From: Triplophysa rosa
Taxonomy: Eukaryota; Chordata; Actinopteri; Cypriniformes; Nemacheilidae
Direction: 5' to 3'
NCBI RefSeq assembly: GCF_024868665.1
Contig: NC_079895.1
Location: 7,013,069-7,077,068 of the forward strand
Length of the DNA stretch: 64,000 nucleotides
The position numbers and the translations under genes are program-made. The notes beneath the pieces are model-generated. The model worked only from the letters and a program-made list of their open reading frames with translations, made no database searches and was not told the origin of the DNA. This document shows positions 60,801 to 64,000 of this stretch, in pieces. Numbering within the stretch: the first letter of the stretch is position 1; every line of letters begins with the position of its first letter.

Positions 60801-62832
60801 TGAAACCAGAGCTAATAAGCCTGATTTTAACGCGTTAATTAACTAAGGAAAAGTTTTTAGGATGGAGAAAGTTGAGGGATGGAGAAAGCTAATTTTGCTA
60901 TAAAAATGCCATTATGGGTGATGGTTACATTCATTATGGGTGAATACTGTGGGGAGTACATTTGCTTGTACTGAAATTGGCCTTGTCACCCACACATATG
61001 TATTCAGAAATGTTTTAATAAAGACAAGAAGTGACAGCCAATTATACAGATAAGAGAGCCAATCTACATGAATTCTAGCAGTCGACGATAAAAAAATAAC
61101 GATGTTCTCTAAATAATGATCCCACAATTCTCTATATAAAGCAAATAAGAGAATTCCCTATTGATATCTTATAATGTAGCATTACATCATGCAAATTGAC
61201 TTTGATAAAAAATACAACATTAAAAATAGCCCGTCTAATGAAATTACTTGCACTCAAAGTCATTCAGATAACCTTGCATCAACATCCATCAGAGATAGCA
61301 GTTAGTTTTTTTTGTCAAAACAAGATTTGTTTCATTTCTTGAAACGATAACGGTAGCAATGGGAAGTTTCCTACAGTTATTTCTTTCTGCGCTGATGTGT
61401 GCTGTGAGAGTTATAAAGCTTAACGTGATAAGAAGGAGAGAGAGAAAATGGAAAGTGAAGAGACCGCAAAGCACAATGGATCACAGGAACATTCAATTTT
61501 ACAGGTAAAAGAAACCTAATCTAAAGCAAACAGCAAACCACCATCCTGTTACAGTGTTCCACCAATATGTATTTAAGCAAATGAAAAGGTGACATTTTTA
61601 AAGCGGAACAACCTATTAACTGTAGATGCCAGAGGCCAAAGAGTAGCAGGTCTAAGCCACCAATGAAAAAATTATATTATATACATACTAAACTATCCAA
61701 AATATGCCATTTGTAGTAAGAATCAACAGAATTTTCTTAAATATGTCTCCTGTAACAAACAAAAAAAGTTTTATTGACACCCTATATGTTGGCCAATGCA
61801 GGATTTTTTGAAAGAAAGAATGACATAATAATGCAAATGATTGGCAACTAACATCTAAGCCTATAGACCCCTTTTGCACCGACGTCACGGGATTAGCTGG
61901 AGGCAAAACAAAGGGAAAACTGGAGGCGGCCAATACAAACCAGCAAGCATCCTGAAAAAGGACATTAACGTTATACAAATGGATAAATTAGAGCCATATA
62001 ATTTTTTTTAACCAAATTCGTTTTTGCTTTTACATTTTTCTGAGTTTTGTATTTTCAATGCTCTAAAACATTTGTCCATAAAAATACTGTATATACTATA
62101 GTATTTATTTACTATAGTAGACTGCAGTAAAATTATTGATAATATAGTATATTTGAACATTACTATAGTAAATATTAAAGTATACTATAGTGTTTACTAC
62201 AGTTTATAAATTTACTACAAGTTACTTATTTTATCATCTAGTTCAAATTAAGCAGACTTTTATTTTGGCGGGTGGTCGCGAAGACACTTGAGCTTCAGCT
62301 TGTTTGACAGTTGCTTCACACAAACAGTGAAACGCTCATAAAAAAAACTTAGGACAGCTCTGTGGATGAAGTTCATGTGTTCATGTCCTCGTATAGTAAG
62401 ATACAGACAAATCCACGAGTGTCACGCTTGTAACATGTTAAAGTGTGCAATAGACACGCAGAACAAGCAGAGGACATATTTAATAGTAGAATTCTGCTTT
62501 TGTGATTCCTTCGATGTTTTCCCACATCGCGCAGATCAGGGCTCTCTAGATCAATGGACTCGATGAAAATACGTTTTAATCGCAAAATGAAAATAAATAG
62601 TGGTGCGCCATTAGTTAACCTCACACGAACAAGCACAATGACAAACACACTTCACAAAAACAAGCGGCTCTGTCTACAGTAATGCAACTGCCAAACTGTA
62701 TTGAGTAAACGGTACATCATATAGTGAAGAAGTCTTACCATCGTCTGTAATGCAGGTCTTTGAGTGGCACACATCTGATCGCTGTGCCCAGCACCATGAA
62801 GAGCGCTGACAGTAGCAGAGATGCTCGCAAAC
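31272..62832 (-). CDS. slc49a4: SLC49A4 (DIRC2) lysosomal major facilitator transporter, exons 2-9
   Basis: Join on the minus strand: 62832-62739, 53670-53402, 51958-51829, 47101-46993, 44405-44338, 40716-40589, 38458-38276, 31387-31272. All phases fit, giving 364 full residues plus the stop; the human protein is about 478 residues, so only exon 1 is missing beyond position 64,000. Visible signatures are [31 protein letters not shown] with the glycosylated loop sequon, [12 protein letters not shown], and the C-terminal [19 protein letters not shown]49A4 is a polytopic protein of the lysosomal membrane in the MFS family that also contains the FLVCR heme and choline carriers. Work in mammals reports proton-coupled export of pyridoxine from lysosomes. 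It is the neighbour of SEMA5B in mammals as well, and the two genes converge here. Confidence 0.95.
31817..32566. mobile_element. Tc1/mariner-type non-autonomous element
   Basis: The right end TTTGACTGGTAGTGTATA preceded by GTGTCCAAACG is complementary to the left end GTACCATACCGATCAAAAGT. These are the classical Tc1-like TACACTACCGGTCAAAAGTT-type termini. TATA at both edges fits a TA target. The middle contains a second inverted repeat (31955-32157). Confidence 0.75.
31955..32157. mobile_element. Nested element with CTGGCCCGAAGTTAACTTCC ends
   Basis: CTGGCCCGAAGTTAACTTCC (31972-31991) is mirrored by GGAAGTTAACTTTGGGCCA at 32137-32155. It sits wholly inside the Tc1-type element, so it is probably a later insertion. 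Outer boundaries are approximate. Confidence 0.6.
34485..34665 (+). repeat. Interspersed repeat, copy 2 of 2
   Basis: Same family and orientation as 21235-21420 (ATTATTATTAGTCACCCTTT, GTTTGTCACTGGGTTTTGCA). Confidence 0.7.
34857..35209 (+). mobile_element. MITE with AAAGGTCCAGTGTATGAAAT ends, intact copy
   Basis: The left end AAAGGTCCAGTGTATGAAAT and right end ACACATTGGACCTTT are inverted repeats. The interior, including GGTGGCTGACACAGAACTAA and AACAACATGGCAAATTCCAT, recurs in opposite orientation at 58178-58901. Confidence 0.85.
38276..38458 (-). CDS. slc49a4: slc49a4 exon 8
   Basis: The acceptor is cctgtag and the donor is ATCACAG|gtactg. It encodes [20 protein letters not shown], then [20 protein letters not shown] and [20 protein letters not shown]. 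This is the most conserved block of the protein (helices 10 and 11). An open frame runs a little past the donor but is intronic. Confidence 0.96.
38459..40588 (-). other. slc49a4 intron with a fold-back element
   Basis: Contains the 311-bp element 39083-39393. Positions 40150-40560 are GC-richer and repeat-free. The rest is AT-rich unique DNA. Confidence 0.65.
39083..39393. mobile_element. 311-bp fold-back element, copy 2 (inverted)
   Basis: Same length as 5881-6191 and nearly identical when reversed. Hairpin arms AAGCAGTGGGTTACAGTGCA and its complement are intact. Confidence 0.9.
40589..40716 (-). CDS. slc49a4: slc49a4 exon 7
   Basis: The acceptor is ccctcag and the donor is ACTAAAG|gtacgg. 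It encodes [20 protein letters not shown] and then [11 protein letters not shown] and the loop to the next helix. The basic FADxIRG turn is the MFS A-motif equivalent of the second half of the protein. Confidence 0.94.
41376..41668. mobile_element. Cyprinid 'TAGTTCACCC' MITE, diverged copy
   Basis: CAGTCACTCACCGTCTCGAC, AACCTGTATGACATGCTTTC and TTGTGTTCTGCAGAAGAAAT blocks are retained, and the right end GACAGAATTTTCATTTTTGA is recognisable. The terminal 15 bases are lost. Confidence 0.75.
42640..42690 (+). repeat. SINE 3' tail fragment
   Basis: AGTAAGTCGCTTTGGATAAC, then AGCGTCATCCAAATGAATTA and ATGTAAAT. Confidence 0.65.
43446..43767. mobile_element. Cyprinid 'TAGTTCACCC' MITE, complete copy
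   Basis: It starts AAAGGGACAGTTCACCCAAA and ends TTTTTGGTTGATCTATCCCT TT. The ATCATTTACTCACCCTCAGA block is mirrored by TCTGAGGGTGAGTAAATGAT. It is the most symmetrical copy in the window. Confidence 0.92.
44338..44405 (-). CDS. slc49a4: slc49a4 exon 6
   Basis: This 68-nt exon (acceptor ctcacag, donor GCTAG|gtatgt) encodes [15 protein letters not shown] and VFGVAMAR, helix 8 with its small-residue packing face. It is phase 0 in and phase 2 out. Confidence 0.94.
46160..46481 (-). mobile_element. hAT-like element fragment related to 12522-13638
   Basis: Read on the minus strand it starts TAGGGTTGTCACATAATC, contains TATCATGGCCAAAAG and later TGTAACCATTGTGGTTTGG, following the order of the left half of 12522-13638. 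The other end is not seen. Confidence 0.65.
46637..46745. mobile_element. Cyprinid 'TAGTTCACCC' MITE, left-half fragment
   Basis: GTTAATTCACACCAAAATGG, then TCTGTCATCATTGACTCTCC and GGTTATGACTTTCC are present; the right half is absent. Confidence 0.7.
46993..47101 (-). CDS. slc49a4: slc49a4 exon 5
   Basis: The acceptor is tttttcag and the donor is AACCAG|gtaaga. It encodes [20 protein letters not shown] and [16 protein letters not shown], i.e. helix 7 and its extension. It begins with the third base of the Ser codon opened in the previous exon. Confidence 0.94.
48798..48860. repeat. (TA)n(CA)n(TA)n microsatellite
   Basis: About 13 TA units, then AAACACACACACACA and another TA run. Confidence 0.95.
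48905..49036 (-). repeat. tRNA-derived SINE
   Basis: On the minus strand: A box TGGCTCAGTGGTTAGAGCAT, B box region GCATCGATCCCAGGGATTG, a short body, then the tail GTAAGTCGCTTTGGATAAAA and GCGTCTGCCAAATGCATAAA. This is the most complete SINE in the window. It lies 80 bp from the element at 49115. Confidence 0.85.
49115..49688 (+). mobile_element. GTGACCCTGGACCAC element, full-length copy
   Basis: It starts GTGACCCTGGACCACAAAAC and ends TGGTTTTGTGGTGCAGGGTC AC; these are inverted repeats of about 22 bp. AATT is present on both sides (49111-49114 and 49689-49692), a possible 4-bp target duplication. No transposase frame. Confidence 0.88.
51829..51958 (-). CDS. slc49a4: slc49a4 exon 4
   Basis: The acceptor is tttcag and the donor is CTCAG|gtatca. 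It encodes a helix ([15 protein letters not shown]) followed by the cytosolic loop [20 protein letters not shown]. The Pro-rich and Ala/Ser stretch is nearly identical to the mammalian central loop between helices 6 and 7. Confidence 0.95.
51959..53401 (-). other. slc49a4 intron with an unexplained plus-strand open frame
   Basis: No known repeat. An exon-like plus-strand frame lies at 52833-53027 (separate entry). A second plus-strand frame at 52355-52624 encodes nothing I recognise. Confidence 0.6.
52833..53027 (+). other. Unrecognised exon-like open frame in slc49a4 intron
   Basis: After a pyrimidine-containing stretch and gtgtgacag there is an open frame encoding [20 protein letters not shown], then a Ser/Pro-rich part ([20 protein letters not shown]) and [16 protein letters not shown], ending TGA at 53025-53027. 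The composition looks protein-like (heptad-type Leu/Lys start, Pro-rich middle). However, no second exon, start codon or promoter is visible, and I do not recognise the family. It could be a lone fragment of a retrocopy or chance. Confidence 0.2.
53402..53670 (-). CDS. slc49a4: slc49a4 exon 3
   Basis: This is the largest exon seen (269 nt; acceptor ctacag, donor ACACAG|gtgcgc). It encodes [20 protein letters not shown], then [20 protein letters not shown], the helix ending [11 protein letters not shown], and the lumenal loop with N-E-T. The sequon is in the position of the N-glycosylation site known in mammalian DIRC2. In mammals this loop is also the region of a lysosomal proteolytic cleavage. 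Confidence 0.95.
54572..54740 (+). repeat. GGCCCG-rich hAT-type repeat (start)
   Basis: CAGGGCTAGTCAACTGGCGG, then CCGTGGGCCAAATGTGGCCC is the well-known vertebrate hAT-type left end. The right end was not found; the end coordinate is approximate. Confidence 0.55.
55290..55375. repeat. Possible MITE remnant
   Basis: CTGGGGGTGAGTAAAATAAC and TTTATTTTTGGGTAAACTAA resemble the right end of the 'TAGTTCACCC' MITE, strongly decayed. Confidence 0.45.
55447..55560 (+). repeat. ATTCAATTCAATTTTATTTATATAGCGC-type fish repeat
   Basis: Three to four ATTCA direct repeats lead into TTTATTTATATAGCGCTTTT, then AAAGCAGCTTTACAGGAG, a very common teleost repeat. Confidence 0.7.
58009..58135 (+). repeat. tRNA-derived SINE
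   Basis: GGTTGAGCATTGCGTTTGAA gives the A-box end and GGTCATGAGTTCGATTCCCA the B box. The tail GCTGTAAGATGCTTTGCC matches the SINE tail on the plus strand but is cut short. Confidence 0.7.
58178..58901 (-). mobile_element. MITE with AAAGGTCCA-type ends, inverted copy split by an insertion
   Basis: The left end AAAGGTGCACTGTGGAAG resumes after the inserted element at GGGGTATTGACAGAAATACA and ends CATACAGTGGATCTTT. The interior matches 34857-35209 in reverse (ATGTTGTTTCTACAG, TTAGTTCTGTGTCAGCCGCC). The 331-bp interruption is the MITE at 58198-58528. Confidence 0.82.
58198..58528. mobile_element. Cyprinid 'TAGTTCACCC' MITE, complete copy nested in another MITE
   Basis: It starts AAAAGGGATAGTCCACCCAG and ends TTTTGGGTGAACAATTCCTT. 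TCGTCATTTACTTACTCCCA is mirrored by GGTGAGTCAATGATGACAGA. Confidence 0.9.
59586..59877. mobile_element. Cyprinid 'TAGTTCACCC' MITE, diverged full-length copy
   Basis: It starts TTTAAGTGATAGTTCACACA and ends GGGGTGAACTATCCTTTTAA. Internal blocks are heavily mutated. Confidence 0.75.
62085..62215. repeat. ACTATAGTA-word palindromic cluster
   Basis: Recurrent TACTATAGTA, TTACTATAGTAAATATTAAA and TATACTATAGTGTTTACTAC words; self-complementary, low complexity. Confidence 0.6.
62739..62832 (-). CDS. slc49a4: slc49a4 exon 2
   Basis: It encodes [17 protein letters not shown] and [14 protein letters not shown], corresponding to the helix after the conserved intracellular DKR-GLR turn of MFS proteins. 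The donor is CGATG|gtaaga. The acceptor reads gccaaag, i.e. AAG rather than CAG or TAG, after a good pyrimidine tract; phase and homology support it. The first codon is completed by one base from exon 1, which is outside the window. Confidence 0.85.
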
Positions 62833-63070
62833 CTTTGGCAAAAATCAGACAAAGAAAAAATTTCAGCTAGATTTAATATCTTGTAAGCCTTGATTAACTG
62901 ATATAATCAGTTATTCGTGTAGATCTATTCGCAAGACACCAGAAATTATGCAGGCCTATCTTGAATAGGGATGCACCGACTGTTCGGCCACCGAAAATGT
63001 ATGGAATATGGTGTATGGCCGAATAACTTTTACCGAACATGACTCGTGATAAGATCAAGCAGCAACCAGC

Positions 63071-63072
<2 letters not shown>

Positions 63073-63127
<55 letters not shown>

Positions 63128-63141
63128 CAGAGAGAGAGAGA
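63073..63141. repeat. (GA)n microsatellite
   Basis: An almost uninterrupted AG run with a few GACAG interruptions. The Arg/Glu-rich open frames over it are artefacts. Confidence 0.95.
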
Positions 63142-63390
63142 CGCGTGCGCTTTATTACTGCCGCAAACATTTTGGCAGTGCTTGCGTGTGTGTGCAGCAT
63201 TTTAAAGTGTCAAAGAAAGACACAGCACGGGACTTGCCGCACGGAAGTAAATTTCCGAATGAAAGCGTCTTTACCGGTCGGTAACTTTACTTCAGACGGA
63301 AGCGGGCTGTCTGACAGTATCCCCGCCGCTCGCGACATCCTTTGACATCATACAGTCGTCGCGTGCACACAGTTCCCTGTACTAAACAAC

Positions 63391-63528
63391 TTGTCAAAGT
63401 ATGTTCTGTGCATCCCGGCCACGAGTGCATCTTCTGAGAGAACAGTCAGCTTTTGTGGGCGGAGTTTGGAGGAGAGACATGAACTGAAATGGTTGTCAGT
63501 CAGCATCAGTCAGAATTGCTTGCATTGG
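63391..63528 (+). pseudogene. hAT transposase C-terminal dimerisation domain remnant
   Basis: The frame reads LSKYVLCIPATSASSERTVS and FCGRSLEERHELKW. CIPATSASSERxFS is the signature of the hAT family dimerisation region, where a hydrophobic helix before it and an R-x-x-L after it are usual. Upstream frames are broken and no catalytic domain remains, so it cannot encode an active transposase. Confidence 0.75.
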
Positions 63529-63695
63529 ATGTTTTTTTTCTCAAATCATTTTGCAATGTAGCCTATAATAATCCAACAGTTTTCGTTTATTCGTATTTTC
63601 AGTTTATAGGCCTAATGTGGAATGACAATTTTTAATGAACTGTTTTGTTGTAGGGGTACAGAGTAACTTACATTACATTCTTTTAGCAGTCAGTT

Positions 63696-64000
63696 TAGGG
63701 ATGGGTATCGTTAAGATTTAATCGATACCGATACCGATACTGCTTATCGATACCGGTACTTATCAATACTGTTATTGATACTACGCTCTATAATTTGATG
63801 CAAAAAACACATGATGTGAAAAGATGTTAAACATTTTAAGTTTCTTTATTACAGCTGAGCTTTAGAACTGCAGTTTACAAATGCTTCTGAGCAAACAGAA
63901 AATGCCACATAACAAAACGTGTGTGTTCCTTAGCATACCACTTACTGCACTTAGCATGTGCATAGGAGCACATCATAATGTAATTCAACATATTTACTTT
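63696..64000 (+). mobile_element. Left part of a hAT-type element running off the window
   Basis: TAGGGATGGGTATCGTTAAG followed by GATACCGATACCGATAC repeats is a common fish hAT terminus. The right end is outside the window. Confidence 0.6.

Larger units (their letters stand above)
53671..62738 (-). other. slc49a4 long intron (9.1 kb)
   Basis: Contains a large nested repeat cluster 54421-56100, a SINE at 58009-58135, two nested MITEs at 58178-58901, a MITE at 59586-59877 and an ACTATAGTA-rich stretch at 62085-62215. The stretches 53700-54400, 56110-58000, 58910-59580 and 59880-62080 look unique. Confidence 0.7.
62966..63655 (+). mobile_element. Internally deleted hAT transposon
   Basis: It begins TAGGGATGCACCGACTGTTC, then GGCCACCGAAAATG, a hAT terminus. 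Inside are a GA microsatellite and a transposase C-terminal remnant. The right terminus is not clear, so the end coordinate is approximate; about 1.5 kb or more of an autonomous element is missing. Confidence 0.65.
62833..64000 (-). other. slc49a4 intron 1 (part), hAT elements
   Basis: Holds the hAT relic starting at 62966 with its transposase remnant at 63391-63528, a GA microsatellite, and the left end of another element at 63696. Exon 1 is not in the window. Confidence 0.7.

Noticed and set aside
63039..63345. Arg/Glu-rich open frames
   Set aside because: They are translations of the GA microsatellite in two frames.
1..64000. CRISPR arrays, operons, rRNA genes, retroviral sequences
   Set aside because: None seen; the DNA is vertebrate nuclear and no long terminal repeats or pol-like frames were recognised.

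Overview
This is vertebrate nuclear DNA, almost certainly from a cypriniform fish (carp, barb or zebrafish relative). The evidence is intron-split genes with GT..AG junctions, fish-like protein sequences, and a dense load of small non-autonomous DNA transposons and tRNA-derived SINEs typical of cyprinid genomes. There are no prokaryotic features. Two real protein-coding genes are present, arranged tail to tail.

Positions 1-19,000 (+ strand) hold the 3' half of a class 5 semaphorin. Nine coding exons (17-160 to 15982-16149) join in frame into 484 residues: a run of thrombospondin type 1 repeats (TSRs), one transmembrane helix and a short cytoplasmic tail. The sema domain, PSI domain and first TSRs lie to the left of the window. 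The sequence and the neighbouring gene point to sema5b. Its 3' UTR probably runs to about 18,975.

Positions 19,000-28,900 are intergenic: one long inverted-repeat transposon (19250-20413), scattered small elements and some gene-free unique DNA.

Positions about 29,110-64,000 (- strand) hold slc49a4 (formerly dirc2), a 12-helix major facilitator family protein of the lysosomal membrane. Eight coding exons (62739-62832 down to 31272-31387) join in frame into 364 full residues and the stop codon. Exon 1, which should carry the N-terminal lysosomal targeting signal and first helices, lies beyond position 64,000. The last intron (31388-38275) and several others hold GC-richer, repeat-free blocks that may be conserved regulatory DNA.

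The two genes are not known to act in one pathway: Sema5B is a neuronal guidance ligand at the cell surface and SLC49A4 is a lysosomal transporter. They are also neighbours in mammals, so this is conserved synteny. I found no undescribed gene system. The most interesting content is the transposon archaeology: nested insertions with readable target-site duplications, a near-identical 311-bp fold-back pair, a hAT transposase relic, and an inverted repeat carrying a poly(A) signal on each strand between the convergent genes. A weak splice donor before the last sema5b exon could give an alternative C-terminus. Exon joins and element calls were made by eye; no alignment or database search was run.
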